Shown piece after piece: positions 21,999 to 31,198 of a stretch of 33,651 nucleotides of DNA (its first letter is position 1; the number at the start of each line of letters is the position of its first letter). Under the pieces are notes generated by a model that ran no database searches, was not told the DNA's origin, and saw nothing but the letters and a program-made list of their open reading frames with translations. The DNA lies in contig CALUUN010000013.1 of assembly GCA_944323995.1 (NCBI GenBank), forward strand, positions 1 through 33,651, read 5' to 3'. The stretch comes from Candidatus Gastranaerophilales bacterium (lineage in GTDB: Bacteria; Cyanobacteriota; Vampirovibrionia; Gastranaerophilales; Gastranaerophilaceae). The translations under genes were made by a program, and so were the position numbers.

Positions 21999-23663
21999 TT
22001 ATAATTCAAACAGCTTATGCAGCCGTTCTCTGATATCTTCCTCGTCAAGGTCGTTTGTTATTTTATTCAAATCAATTGCCATTTGATAGTAATGAGCGGC
22101 ATCATTGGTAAAATCCATTTTTTCGGACGCTCTTGCCGCGTTAAAATATGCAAGAGTGTAGCTCGGGTTTAAATCTATAGCTTCTTCAAAATATTCAAGA
22201 GCCTGTTCCGCATCCATCAAACCGTCAAGATAAAGTATTCCGAGATTGTTGCGGGCAAACTCGTTTTCGGGATTTAACTCAACCGCTTTATGATACGCGA
22301 CAAGTGCTTCTTCAAGGTAATCTTTTTCCCAGAGTGCAATACCGGCTTTTGAGTAGCCTCTGTAATCATTCGGATTCAGAGTAATCGCATCACAATATGC
22401 TCTGATAGCCTTATCAAGATCGTAATCTGCCATATGAATATCGCCGAGCGCAAGATAGAGATCATAATTATTCGGATCAAGGATTAAACCCGCCTGATAA
22501 GTTGCAACAGCAGCTTCAATGTTGCCGTTAACTTCCGCATAAAGAGCGCCGAGCGCCTGACATACAATTGATGTCCATTCTCTGTCCGGATTAAGGTCGA
22601 TTGCTTTTTGATAATGCTGAATAGCATCTTCAAAAAGTTCCGCTTTTGAATACGCATAGGCAAGAGAATTGTTATAAAACGGGTTGTCCGGCTCCAATTC
22701 AACAGCGAGTTTGAATGCGCTTATCGAATTAATTTTATCTTCTTTTGCCATGTAAAGATGCCCGAGTTCATAGTAAACAGGAGCCTTGTTTTCATCTAAT
22801 TCAAGAAGTTTTTCATAGCAGTCAATAGCTTCATCTTTCAAGTCAGGGAAAAATGTCTGCAATACGGTTGCAAGTTTTGCCCAAACGTCACGATTGAGAG
22901 GATTTGCGCTCAAAACTTTTTTATAACTGTCAACTGCGATTTCGTATTCTTTATTTTTTAAAGCAATATCGCCCATTCTGTTATAAAAAACTTCATCATG
23001 TTCAGTTTCTTCAACAGCTTTCTTATAAATATTTTCGGCTGCCGGAAGCATTTTGAATTTTTCCAGAAGTTTGCCGAGCGTGTTATATTTGAATACTGAA
23101 AGATCGTCCGCAATATTTTTATAAAACATTTTAATTGCGGGCTTGTCCCATGCAAGCATCATACTGCCTGTTAAAAAGTAGTAGAGAAATCCTGCATAAT
23201 CACCGGCATTGCCGTCTTTGTTATTTATTTTCTGCAATATTGACTGTGCAAGAATAAGCCGCGGACGTGCGGATTTAAACTTGCTCATTTTTATGGCTGA
23301 CTTGAATTCCGCCTCTGCGGATTTGTAATCCTGCGCCAGCTTCATAAAGAACCCTGTGTACATGTGGGCATTCATATTTGAAGGGGCTAAAGAACAAGCG
23401 GTTTTACACTGTTCAATCGCTGTATTAATACTTATTTGCCCCTGTTCCCACATAAGACTTGCAAGGCGGTAATAACTTTCAGGTATAGTGGGGTCAAGTT
23501 TTACCGCATCGACATAGTGTTCTATTGCCTCTTGCAAATCACTGTTTTGCTGGCGAATTAAATATCTTTCGTGTGCTTCTCTGGCTTTTTCTAATGAATA
23601 CTGTGCTTTTCGTAAATTTTCACTGTTGTTGGTACCAATCGGCATTAAAATCTGTTCTGACAT
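21999..23663 (-). CDS. tetratricopeptide-repeat protein
   Basis: A protein of about 554 residues made almost entirely of TPR units. Examples are AIEHYVDAVKLDPTIPESYYRLAS, AVDSYKKVLSANPLNRDVWAKLA, AIQHYQKAIDLNPDREWTS and ALEYFEEAIDLNPSYTLAYFNAA; at least ten repeats are visible. TPR arrays mediate protein-protein interactions, and long ones are common in cyanobacterial-type genomes. There is no signal peptide or catalytic domain. The start at 23663 is preferred since GGAG precedes it; the frame extends to 23714. It is divergent from mnmG. No partner can be inferred. Confidence 0.88.
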   Translation of the reverse strand: MSEQILMPIGTNNSENLRKAQYSLEKAREAHERYLIRQQNSDLQEAIEHYVDAVKLDPTIPESYYRLASLMWEQGQISINTAIEQCKTACSLAPSNMNAHMYTGFFMKLAQDYKSAEAEFKSAIKMSKFKSARPRLILAQSILQKINNKDGNAGDYAGFLYYFLTGSMMLAWDKPAIKMFYKNIADDLSVFKYNTLGKLLEKFKMLPAAENIYKKAVEETEHDEVFYNRMGDIALKNKEYEIAVDSYKKVLSANPLNRDVWAKLATVLQTFFPDLKDEAIDCYEKLLELDENKAPVYYELGHLYMAKEDKINSISAFKLAVELEPDNPFYNNSLAYAYSKAELFEDAIQHYQKAIDLNPDREWTSIVCQALGALYAEVNGNIEAAVATYQAGLILDPNNYDLYLALGDIHMADYDLDKAIRAYCDAITLNPNDYRGYSKAGIALWEKDYLEEALVAYHKAVELNPENEFARNNLGILYLDGLMDAEQALEYFEEAIDLNPSYTLAYFNAARASEKMDFTNDAAHYYQMAIDLNKITNDLDEEDIRERLHKLFEL

Positions 23664-23778
23664 TTCGAGCTCCATAAATGTGTATGCATATAAATTCGAC
23701 TGAAAAATTTTCAAACTTTATTATTTATACAAAATATCATCTGAATGCATTAGACAATTTATTAATTTGTATTTGTAA

Positions 23779-23784
23779 TATAAT
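23779..23784 (+). promoter_or_regulatory. -10 box adjacent to the mnmG start
   Basis: TATAAT ends six bases before the mnmG ATG, and no Shine-Dalgarno sequence lies between them. If used, transcription would begin at or near the start codon, giving a leaderless message. A clear -35 box is not seen. Confidence 0.4.
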
Positions 23785-23790
23785 AGAAAT

Positions 23791-25677
23791 ATGGACTACT
23801 TGAAGAATAAGTTTGACATAATAGTTGTGGGTGCAGGTCATGCCGGGTGCGAGGCCGCGATTTCAGCCGCAAGATTGGGGTGCAGAGTTTTGCTGTGCAC
23901 TTTAAACGTTGATAACATAGCACTAATGCCGTGTAATCCGGCAATAGGCGGGCCGGCAAAATCTACTCTCGTACGCGAAATCGACGCACTCGGGGGAGTT
24001 ATGGGAGAAGCCGCCGACGCAACTTATATCCAGATGAAAATGCTTAATTCTTCAAAAGGCCCGGCTGTTCGTGCGCTGCGCGCCCAATCCGACAAAAAAG
24101 AATATATGGCCTATATGCGGAATATTATTGAAACCACCGATAATATTTACCTCAAGCAATGCTGTATAACTGAACTTCTTGTAAAAGACGGAGCCGTATG
24201 CGGCGCGGTCGATGAATTTGGCATAGAATACAGCGCCCGCTCAATAATTTTGACCACAGGCACCTCACTTGAAGGTAAAATCTGGGTCGGCTTGCGCTCT
24301 TACAGCGCCGGCAGGCTCGGAGAAAAAGCCGCAACAGGGCTTTCGGATTCACTCCGCAAACTCGGAATACAAACGAAGAAACTTAAAACCGGTACGCCCT
24401 CACGGGTTGACAAACGCACAATAGATTATTCCAAAATGACAATCCAGCCGGGCGACAGTGAATTAAACTTTTATTCATTTAAACCCGATCGCCCAATAAG
24501 ACCGCAATACCCGTGCTATTTGACCAGAACAAACGAAAAAACGCACGAAATTATCCGCGCAAACCTTGATAAATCACCTATGTATCAGGGCTTAATCCAC
24601 GGTGTCGGCCCGAGATACTGCCCGTCCATCGAAGATAAAATAGTAAGATTTTCGGAAAACCCGTCGCATCATATTTTTATAGAACCCGAAGGACTCGGAA
24701 CTTACGAAGTTTATATTCAGGGATTTTCAAGCAGCCTGCCCGCAGACGTTCAAATTCAAATGCTCAGAACGCTTCCGGGGCTTGAAAACGCGCATGTGAT
24801 AAAACCCGCTTATGCTGTTGAATATGACTATGTTCCGGCTGTTCAAACCACACACTCACTGATGTCCAAAAAAATTCAGGGACTGTTTTTAGCCGGACAG
24901 ATTAACGGTACAAGCGGATATGAAGAAGCTGCCGCTCAGGGGCTTATCGCCGGAATTAACGCGGTAAATTACCTGAATAATTCAGAAATGCTTGAACTTT
25001 CAAGAAGTTCGTCTTACATCGGAACCCTTATTGATGACCTTGTCACAAAAGATATTGAGGATCCTTACAGGATGCTGACTTCGCGTTCGGAATACCGCCT
25101 GCTGCTCCGTCAGGATAATGCTGATGCAAGATTAACCGAAACCGGCCGCAAAATAGGTCTGATTGACGATGCGCAGTACAAAATATTTACGGATAAACAG
25201 GAAGCTATAAAACAAGAATACCAAAGGCTTCTGGAAACAAAAGTTCCGCCGGATGAACATGCAAAATCCGTGCTTTCCAAATACAATGAAAATATTGAGC
25301 GGGGAATGAAACTTGCAGAACTTTTAAAACGTCCCAACATTAATTACAAAATTCTGAAAGAATTAGACGCAAAAACTGCAGAATTAGAGATTCCGCGTGA
25401 TGTTTACGAACAGGTTGAAATTCTTATAAAGTATGAAGGTTACCTCAAACGTCAGGAAATTCAGGTTGAACAGGGTACGAAACTTGAAAAATACAAAATT
25501 CCGGACGATATTGACTACTCTAAAATTGACCACATTTCCTCGGAAACAAAAGACAAACTCTCCAAAATCCGGCCAAAAACCCTTGCGCAGGCCTCAAGAA
25601 TAGGAGGAGTGAAACCGGCTGATATTTCTATTCTGATGGTTCTGCTGGAAAGACATTCCGTTGCAAGATTAAAATAA
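23791..25677 (+). CDS. mnmG: tRNA U34 carboxymethylaminomethyl enzyme MnmG (GidA)
   Basis: An FAD enzyme that, with MnmE, installs the 5-carboxymethylaminomethyl group at wobble uridine of tRNAs. The 628 residues include the FAD motif [11 protein letters not shown] (13-23), the GidA signature [28 protein letters not shown], and the C-terminal [15 protein letters not shown] plus the helical MnmE-binding tail ([12 protein letters not shown]). Length and motifs are standard. There is no Shine-Dalgarno sequence; TATAAT lies just upstream. No mnmE or rsmG is adjacent in the window. Confidence 0.96.
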   Translation: MDYLKNKFDIIVVGAGHAGCEAAISAARLGCRVLLCTLNVDNIALMPCNPAIGGPAKSTLVREIDALGGVMGEAADATYIQMKMLNSSKGPAVRALRAQSDKKEYMAYMRNIIETTDNIYLKQCCITELLVKDGAVCGAVDEFGIEYSARSIILTTGTSLEGKIWVGLRSYSAGRLGEKAATGLSDSLRKLGIQTKKLKTGTPSRVDKRTIDYSKMTIQPGDSELNFYSFKPDRPIRPQYPCYLTRTNEKTHEIIRANLDKSPMYQGLIHGVGPRYCPSIEDKIVRFSENPSHHIFIEPEGLGTYEVYIQGFSSSLPADVQIQMLRTLPGLENAHVIKPAYAVEYDYVPAVQTTHSLMSKKIQGLFLAGQINGTSGYEEAAAQGLIAGINAVNYLNNSEMLELSRSSSYIGTLIDDLVTKDIEDPYRMLTSRSEYRLLLRQDNADARLTETGRKIGLIDDAQYKIFTDKQEAIKQEYQRLLETKVPPDEHAKSVLSKYNENIERGMKLAELLKRPNINYKILKELDAKTAELEIPRDVYEQVEILIKYEGYLKRQEIQVEQGTKLEKYKIPDDIDYSKIDHISSETKDKLSKIRPKTLAQASRIGGVKPADISILMVLLERHSVARLK

Positions 25678-25715
25678 ACACATATATCATACCGGCAGAC
25701 CTGACAAACTGATAC

Positions 25716-25747
25716 AAAAATATCCCGAAGTAAAAGTCTTCAGGGAT
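25716..25747 (-). terminator. terminator downstream of tRNA-Gln
   Basis: tatcccgaag (25721-25730) and cttcagggata (25737-25747) pair with one bulged A. On the minus strand the stem is followed by ATTTTTG. It lies about 30 nt past the tRNA-Gln 3' end and could also form at the end of the mnmG transcript from the other side. Confidence 0.6.
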
Positions 25748-25778
25748 AACATATCCATGCCGGATAATTTTTAAAAAA

Positions 25779-25849
25779 CTCCCGGAGATGGATTCGAACC
25801 ACCGTCGAAAGATCCAGAGTCTTTAGTCCTGCCGCTAGACGATCCGGGA
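25779..25849 (-). tRNA. tRNA-Gln (CTG)
   Basis: On the minus strand the acceptor TCCCGGA pairs with TCCGGGA with discriminator G. The D arm contains TCTAGCGGCAGGAC. The anticodon stem AAAGA/TCTTT encloses the loop CTCTGGA with anticodon CTG (reads CAG, Gln). The T arm contains GGTTCGAATCC. CCA is not encoded (TTT follows), unlike in tRNA-His of this window. It stands alone between mnmG and the gene at 25949. Confidence 0.92.
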
Positions 25850-25948
25850 TTAAGTGACAAACGCCACAAAACAATTTTACAACGAAACAAAAACCGTTGT
25901 CAATATTTATGCAAATTTTCGACCGAAAACAATAAAAATTCCTGTATA

Positions 25949-27727
25949 TTAACCGAAAGTATTAAATGTTGATTCGGTATTCTTTTCAATAATTTTCTGA
26001 ACGGCATCCATTTCGGTTTGAATAGCATCCTGTTCCGTATCAAGCTGTTTCAATCTCAATTCAAGATTTTTATCCTGCGCCTGAACAATTTCAATCTTGG
26101 CGTTAATTTCCTGTATTGACTGCTCATATTGATATTTGTCATATTCATACTGGTTCATCGCATCATCATAAGCATCCTGATCTGTCAATGTGTTAGTAGT
26201 TAACGCATAGGTAACCGGATTGATAAAATTGCCGTTGGGATCGGTTTCATAAAGGGTAATGCTTATATAGCGGCCGCTTGAATCTTTTTCAAGCCTTGCA
26301 TCCTGCATTTTTACTTCGTTATTAATCTGTTTTGAACCGACTTTATAAGTTTTTACAGATGAATAGATATCACCGTTGTCAATTTTTATGCCCTCAGCCA
26401 TATCATCTCCGTTATAAAATACCGGATAATATTCGCCTGTTGCGCTGTTTTTAAGATATCTGACATACCAGCCGTTATCGGGCGTTCCGTAAAGTTTATT
26501 CAATTGATCCTGATAATAGGCTTCTTCATCAAACAACTGTTCAAGTTCTTCGCTTGTCATACCCTGAAGGTATTCGTCCGTACCGTCGTAATACAATTTG
26601 TCCGTAACGTCATAAACATCGGTATAATCGGCAGAATTCATGTATTTGCCGACATATTTGTCGTATTCATTCTGCCATTTTTCATGTGCTTCGTCATAAA
26701 TACTTTCGGGGCTTAAATTTTTGACATCTTCCCAGAACTGTTCCCATCTTTCATGGAGTTTTGCCGGAGTAATTTCATTATGATCGTATGTTGTATTGCT
26801 TAATCTGTAATTATTCAAGTCATAACTTGTGTTGTTATATTTGTGATCATTCAAATACAAAGCAACATCAATATACAAGTCAATAAGTTCCTGATACATA
26901 TCAGGATAAATATTTTGTAATCTATCCCTTAACGTAACGGTAGTTGAATCGGGTTTTTGAGTTTCCCAGCCGGACATTGTAAGCGAATAAGTACCGCTTC
27001 TGTCATTTGACAATGTAACACCGGCAGATGAAGTTACCGATCTTTGAGTATCAGACCAGATTAATTTACACAGGTTGTGTTCCATATGTCCGATATGGAA
27101 CTGGTTGCCCGGATCAACACCTTCATAACATTGAGTCTGCTGATAATTGATCACAAGGCCTTCCGTACTGTAATCAGAAAGCTGAGGTTCTTTTCCGATT
27201 ACCGAAACAATTTTGTCATAATCGGCTTTAACCAGCTGAACGGTTTTACCGCCGTCAGTAAAAGACATTGAAGGAGAAAGACGGAATTCCTGACCGTCTG
27301 CATTTGTTGCGCAGCCTGCGGTTGTGAGGCCTTCGCCGAGGGGTTTTAATTGATCTTTACCTACCCAGTACACGTTTTGACCTCCTGTTGTCTGGGAATT
27401 TACAACAGAAGTATATCCTGCCGAACATATTGAAAAATCATCCGTCCAGGAAGATAAATAACTTACTTTATATGCACCGTTTTCTGCAGCCATCATTGAG
27501 GTGATAGTATTCTGCAAAGACCCGTCAGTAAATGTATAAACTGTTTTTGTATAATCTGCAATAGAAGGAGGAGTCGGAACGCTCATGCCGAGAAGCTGGC
27601 TGTAATAGTTGGCAGACTGATTAGCCAGTGTTGTTCTCTGCTGGTTAATCTGTTGCCCTTCGTATTCAACATTTGTTTTGCGCGCGGTAAGACCTAAAAA
27701 TCTTGCCTGCGATGCTGCCATTCCCAT
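25949..27727 (-). CDS. large lineage-type protein with conserved N-terminus
   Basis: 592 residues. The N-terminus (MAASQARFLGLTARKTNVEY, then EGQQINQQRTTLANQ) is one I recall from a family repeated in Gastranaerophilales genomes, but no function is known to me. Its layout, a short helical N-terminus with polar heptads and a C-terminal coiled coil (about 535-585, rich in Gln, Glu, Lys and Leu), loosely recalls flagellar or hook-associated proteins whose two ends pair as helices. The central part is Tyr/Asp/Ser-rich and contains several Cys. There is no signal peptide. It is transcribed alone, with AGGGA near the ATG. The flagellar or secreted-appendage reading is speculative. Confidence 0.7.
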   Translation of the reverse strand: MGMAASQARFLGLTARKTNVEYEGQQINQQRTTLANQSANYYSQLLGMSVPTPPSIADYTKTVYTFTDGSLQNTITSMMAAENGAYKVSYLSSWTDDFSICSAGYTSVVNSQTTGGQNVYWVGKDQLKPLGEGLTTAGCATNADGQEFRLSPSMSFTDGGKTVQLVKADYDKIVSVIGKEPQLSDYSTEGLVINYQQTQCYEGVDPGNQFHIGHMEHNLCKLIWSDTQRSVTSSAGVTLSNDRSGTYSLTMSGWETQKPDSTTVTLRDRLQNIYPDMYQELIDLYIDVALYLNDHKYNNTSYDLNNYRLSNTTYDHNEITPAKLHERWEQFWEDVKNLSPESIYDEAHEKWQNEYDKYVGKYMNSADYTDVYDVTDKLYYDGTDEYLQGMTSEELEQLFDEEAYYQDQLNKLYGTPDNGWYVRYLKNSATGEYYPVFYNGDDMAEGIKIDNGDIYSSVKTYKVGSKQINNEVKMQDARLEKDSSGRYISITLYETDPNGNFINPVTYALTTNTLTDQDAYDDAMNQYEYDKYQYEQSIQEINAKIEIVQAQDKNLELRLKQLDTEQDAIQTEMDAVQKIIEKNTESTFNTFG

Positions 27728-28006
27728 AGCGTTTCCCTGTTTTTTCCTTCAATACTATGTTATACGGCAGATTTAAGCTGGAAATTTAATTATTGTTAAG
27801 AATTGTAAATAACGTTTTACTATCAGCGGAAATTTATAAAATTTTGCCGGATTAGTTGGATGCGGTAAATCTTTGATTTACCGCATCCTGCTTGCTTGCT
27901 GCTAAGGTTTGCAGACAATGCATACGAATATTATTTAAAAGGGAGTATTGCTTGTAAAAGAACACATGGTTTGATTTTTTGCAAATTGTGGTTGTATCAA
28001 AATAAA
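27728..28006. other. intergenic stretch with palindromic repeat
   Basis: 279 bases without a gene. The part before 27857 should hold the promoter of the minus-strand gene ending at 25949. Copy 2 of the palindromic repeat is at 27858-27888, followed by a short tgcttgcttgctgct microrepeat (27889-27903). Nothing else is recognised. Confidence 0.5.
27858..27888. repeat. 31-nt perfect palindromic repeat, copy 2
   Basis: ggatgcggtaaatc (14 nt), loop ttt, then gatttaccgcatcc (14 nt) make a perfect inverted repeat. It is the symmetrical form of the sequences at 8102-8134 and 29085-29117, in opposite orientation with respect to the centre. Confidence 0.9.
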
Positions 28007-28975
28007 TTATTTTATTTTTTGCCATATTAAAGGGAGTTTTAAAGTGTTATTACCTAAGCCCGGAATCAAAAATTCAAATAGAGGTTTGAACCTGCCGTTT
28101 TTCTTTAATGCTTCAATAACCGGATGGGTTTTCATAAATCTGATATTTCTTGCATCATCGACTAATACGGTGTCTTCTAATGGAATAGTTCTATCTGCAA
28201 TATAAAGATGTTCTTGCAAATGATTTCCAAGTATGAATATACCATTCATTTCTAGCTTGTTATATATTTTATCAGTAAGTTCCTGTATTATTTTTCGTTT
28301 ATCTGTTTTCAGGTTAGGTCTGTCTCCATGTTTAAATACTCCGCTTAAATTGTTATCTGTCAGCTGATAAATTGCATTTCTGAAAAATATGGCACCTGCT
28401 TTTTGATGATTATTAAATGCATCTATATGTTTAATATCTTCCTTAATAAAGCTAACATTTTTCATAAAAGATTCTTTGGGAATAAAATATCTTTGCGGAT
28501 AAAGATCAATATTATCAAATCGCATTGTGTAAATAGGATCAGAAAGATTGTTAATAGGAAATGAAGGTTTTGTTTCCCGAAAATTTTTATGAAAAATTCG
28601 ACACAGGAACTGTTTATTTTCTTCAGCATTAAGATTTAGTAAAAATCCGTCATCTGCCAGAGGATGTATGGCATAAATACCTTTATGAGCAAAATCTATA
28701 GCTTTACTGCTTTTATCTATAGAATAAATATTATATTTGAAGCGCTTGTCTAATAGTGTGTTAACAGATAGAGCTTCTTCTCCGTTAGAACCCGCATACA
28801 CTAAGATATTCGTTCCTTTCGGGAATTCCTTCTCTATAATCTTAACAGCCTTTTGTAAGACTTCTGAATCATGATAAAAATTAGTACTGATTGAATTTCC
28901 TGTATTATTATCAATCATATTATAACTTTTAAAATTTATACTGGAATGCGAATGCATAGCTGAATTAATTTTCAT
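28007..28975 (-). CDS. CheR-like SAM-dependent methyltransferase homologue
   Basis: About 322 residues. ILVYAGSNGEEALSVNTLL corresponds to the SAM-binding motif of CheR-type protein methyltransferases (GxxxGEEpYS-I/V). Next comes an acidic strand YSIDKSSKAIDFAHKGIY equivalent to the D-x-D/ALxxAxxGxY segment. AGAIFFRNAIYQL takes the place of the CheR D-x-IFCRNVLIYF motif. The first Tyr/Cys positions differ, so receptor methylation is not assured. The N-terminal SSINFKSYN is shared in style with other proteins of this order. A TTG start at 28996 is possible; ATG 28975 is preferred. There are no chemotaxis genes nearby, so it is an orphan. Confidence 0.72.
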   Translation of the reverse strand: MKINSAMHSHSSINFKSYNMIDNNTGNSISTNFYHDSEVLQKAVKIIEKEFPKGTNILVYAGSNGEEALSVNTLLDKRFKYNIYSIDKSSKAIDFAHKGIYAIHPLADDGFLLNLNAEENKQFLCRIFHKNFRETKPSFPINNLSDPIYTMRFDNIDLYPQRYFIPKESFMKNVSFIKEDIKHIDAFNNHQKAGAIFFRNAIYQLTDNNLSGVFKHGDRPNLKTDKRKIIQELTDKIYNKLEMNGIFILGNHLQEHLYIADRTIPLEDTVLVDDARNIRFMKTHPVIEALKKNGRFKPLFEFLIPGLGNNTLKLPLIWQKIK

Positions 28976-29084
28976 ATTTATAAAAAAACAGAACAAAACT
29001 TTTTTTGCGTATAAATCTTACTAACACAGGGTAAAATCATTTTAACCGTACAAGATTGAAATGTCCGGTTTAATACAGAGTTTT

Positions 29085-29117
29085 GATGCGGTAAATCAAA
29101 GATTTACCACATCCTAC
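29085..29117. repeat. 33-nt palindromic interspersed repeat, copy 3
   Basis: Identical over 33 bases to the copy at 8102-8134 (gatgcggtaaatc ... gatttaccacatc ctac), with shared gttttgatg lead-in. It lies between the CheR-like gene and the membrane-protein gene. Confidence 0.85.
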
Positions 29118-29123
29118 TTGCTG

Positions 29124-29720
29124 TCATTTAATATTACTCCTTTCGTTGTGATGTAAATCTAAAAATTTAATATAAAAATTTTTTAAATTTGGTTTCATTC
29201 CAGTATCAAACACGTCACCATTATTCAATTTTACTGTCAGATTTTTTCCATCATAATTAATATCCTTTACATCGCTAAATAAAAAATTATATAATTTTAA
29301 TTTAACAAGAAGTCTTAACGATTGTTCTGATAAAATACGTTTATTTGTTAAATATATTCTATGACTACAGAAACTTAAAAAAAACAATGTCGACCAAATG
29401 CAATATAAAATAGCACAAAATAAATTAGAAGTTGTGAACAATTTTATTTGTTGAACATTTTCAAATATAAAAAATGGTAATATAAAACTCCCAAAAACTA
29501 GTCCAGAACAGAATTGTGGTAATAACTTACACCACAGTGGAAAACCTATAACGCACTCAATAGTTTCGTTATAATATTTAGATTTTACTTTAAAATCCAT
29601 TTTGTTAGAAATATGGTTTTGCAATAACAAACTAATAACCATCCAAGTTACACCTGAAATTAAGCCAAGTAACATAGTAAGTTTTTCAAAATCAAAATCT
29701 GTTGTCATAATAATGTGCAT
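29124..29720 (-). CDS. small membrane protein with PH-like C-terminus
   Basis: 198 residues, unknown role. Three hydrophobic segments are visible: about 17-33 (LLGLISGVTWMVISLLL), 68-86 and 96-117. A cytoplasmic C-terminal part follows, RIYLTNKRILSEQS ... DVKDINYDGKNLTVKLNNGD, which looks like the bacterial PH-like (bPH, YdbT/YvbH) domain where LTNKRI is typical. AAAAGGAG precedes the ATG. It lies between hipBA and the CheR-like gene, same strand, in a very AT-rich stretch consistent with recent acquisition. Confidence 0.65.
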   Translation of the reverse strand: MHIIMTTDFDFEKLTMLLGLISGVTWMVISLLLQNHISNKMDFKVKSKYYNETIECVIGFPLWCKLLPQFCSGLVFGSFILPFFIFENVQQIKLFTTSNLFCAILYCIWSTLFFLSFCSHRIYLTNKRILSEQSLRLLVKLKLYNFLFSDVKDINYDGKNLTVKLNNGDVFDTGMKPNLKNFYIKFLDLHHNERSNIK

Positions 29721-29764
29721 TCATTTTTACTCCTTTTTTTAATTATCTTTGATTATGACAAATT

Positions 29765-30871
29765 TTAATCAATCAATGACAAACATTTATCTTTAATATC
29801 AAGAGCAACTTCCCGAGCCTGTTTTTCTTTTATTCCGATATTTTTTGCAACATTGAGAATATCTTCTAAACTTGGATTTTTACCCTCACCATTGATTGTC
29901 GTTGAGTGTTCTCCGTTGAATGATGAACTGTAAGTTAAATCATAAGCAGGGGATAGTTGCCATTCTTTTTTACTTTCATCATACAAAAACGAAAAATTCT
30001 TTGAATGATCATCTCTGTTGTGCGCAAAAACATTAAAGCACATAAGTCTATATAACTGCTCAATATCCTGATAATTTTTCGTTAATTCGAGAGTCAATTT
30101 CATCAAAATATTGTAATCAAGATTCGGCAAGCGATGGCTTGTTTCTAATAGTCCGCTAACTGAAACCATATGTACTTTTTTACCGTTTTCTCTATCAAAT
30201 CGTTTTATACCGAAATATCCCGAATAAATTTTAGAATCAAAAAGTTTTGTTTCACTCATTTTTATCCCGCAATCTTTTGCGACAAGAGAGTATTTGTATT
30301 CCTGCTCTCCAATATATTTAGGATCCTGTGAAGATGGGAATTTTATTATCCAGTCTTCTCCGTTTATTTTGGTTAGAATCTTTGGTCTTGCTCCGCCTGA
30401 CGAACCGCCAAGTTTAAAAAGTTCATCCAAGTTATCAGAGCTTTGTGACTCTAATATTTTTGAACATTCTTGCGCAAGCTTGTCATAATAAGATTCTTCT
30501 TGTGGAGTTTCAAATCTGTGTTCAGGCTTATATGTCAAAGCTCCCATACCGCTTTCTTGTACAACTGCAAGCCGATTTAAATTATCAATTTCACTTGGGT
30601 TGATATTGTTTTTTAGCAAAAGACGATCAACAAGCAATCTTCCCCAACCGTCAGGCAAACTGTCATTAAACACCCCAAATAGCCCCTCGAACGGTTCAAA
30701 TTTTGGCAAATATACTTTTTTCTGTAACGGTAGTGAGAATGGCGAAATGCTAAAACCGGTAGCAAGCCACTCGTTATCATATTCAAATGCAACAAGCCTA
30801 TCAGGAGTTTTAGCCAAAGTTCCGACTAATTTATCATTATAAAAAGCTTTCAGATATTTATAATTATCCAT
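29765..30871 (-). CDS. hipA: HipA-family serine/threonine kinase toxin
   Basis: A toxin kinase; E. coli HipA phosphorylates glutamyl-tRNA synthetase and causes persistence. The 368 residues have the N-terminal HipA domain (GVFNDSLPDGWGRLLVDRLL), the P-loop-like GGSSGGARPK (155-164) whose serine is the autophosphorylation site, catalytic HNRDDHSKN (284-292) and the metal-binding LSPAYDLTY with D311. All active-site elements are intact. This length is shorter than E. coli HipA (440). It overlaps hipB by eight bases. It is not tested whether it targets GltX or another synthetase. Confidence 0.92.
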   Translation of the reverse strand: MDNYKYLKAFYNDKLVGTLAKTPDRLVAFEYDNEWLATGFSISPFSLPLQKKVYLPKFEPFEGLFGVFNDSLPDGWGRLLVDRLLLKNNINPSEIDNLNRLAVVQESGMGALTYKPEHRFETPQEESYYDKLAQECSKILESQSSDNLDELFKLGGSSGGARPKILTKINGEDWIIKFPSSQDPKYIGEQEYKYSLVAKDCGIKMSETKLFDSKIYSGYFGIKRFDRENGKKVHMVSVSGLLETSHRLPNLDYNILMKLTLELTKNYQDIEQLYRLMCFNVFAHNRDDHSKNFSFLYDESKKEWQLSPAYDLTYSSSFNGEHSTTINGEGKNPSLEDILNVAKNIGIKEKQAREVALDIKDKCLSLID

Positions 30872-31142
30872 TAATTACCTCATCAATCGAAGCATAAGTT
30901 TTTTGTGTAAATAAATTTTCAAAGTCATTATCTAAATCAAGAGCAATAGCAATTTTAATAAAAGATTGCAGAGAAATTTCATACTTCGTTTCAAACCTTT
31001 TAATGCTGCCTAAGCTAACACCAGATTTTTGTGCTAAAGCTTCTTGTGAAATTTTTAGCTTTTTTCGGTTTTCTTTAATTTTATCCGCTAAACTTTTGGC
31101 AATTTCATTGGGAGTTTTTTGGTTTAAAAATTGATTGGTCAT
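30864..31142 (-). CDS. hipB: HipB-like XRE antitoxin
   Basis: About 92 residues with a helix-turn-helix of the XRE type: IKENRKKLKISQEALAQKSG-VSLGSIKRFE. The C-terminal extension (TQKTYASIDEVING) would contact HipA. The start at 31142 (MTNQFLNQ) is preferred with AAGGT upstream; the frame extends to 31178. It precedes hipA and overlaps it. As is usual for HipB, it should repress the operon through palindromes upstream. Confidence 0.88.
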   Translation of the reverse strand: MTNQFLNQKTPNEIAKSLADKIKENRKKLKISQEALAQKSGVSLGSIKRFETKYEISLQSFIKIAIALDLDNDFENLFTQKTYASIDEVING

Positions 31143-31184
31143 AGATAATACCTTAATCGATTTTATTAAAAAAGTCAATAATTA

Positions 31185-31198
31185 GATAATATATTATC
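31185..31198. promoter_or_regulatory. palindrome upstream of hipBA, candidate operator
   Basis: gataatatattatc is a perfect 14-bp palindrome 43 bases upstream of the hipB start. Related half-words occur just beside it (agataata at 31143-31150, gattatc at 31200-31206). The arrangement fits HipB-type autorepression. Confidence 0.5.
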
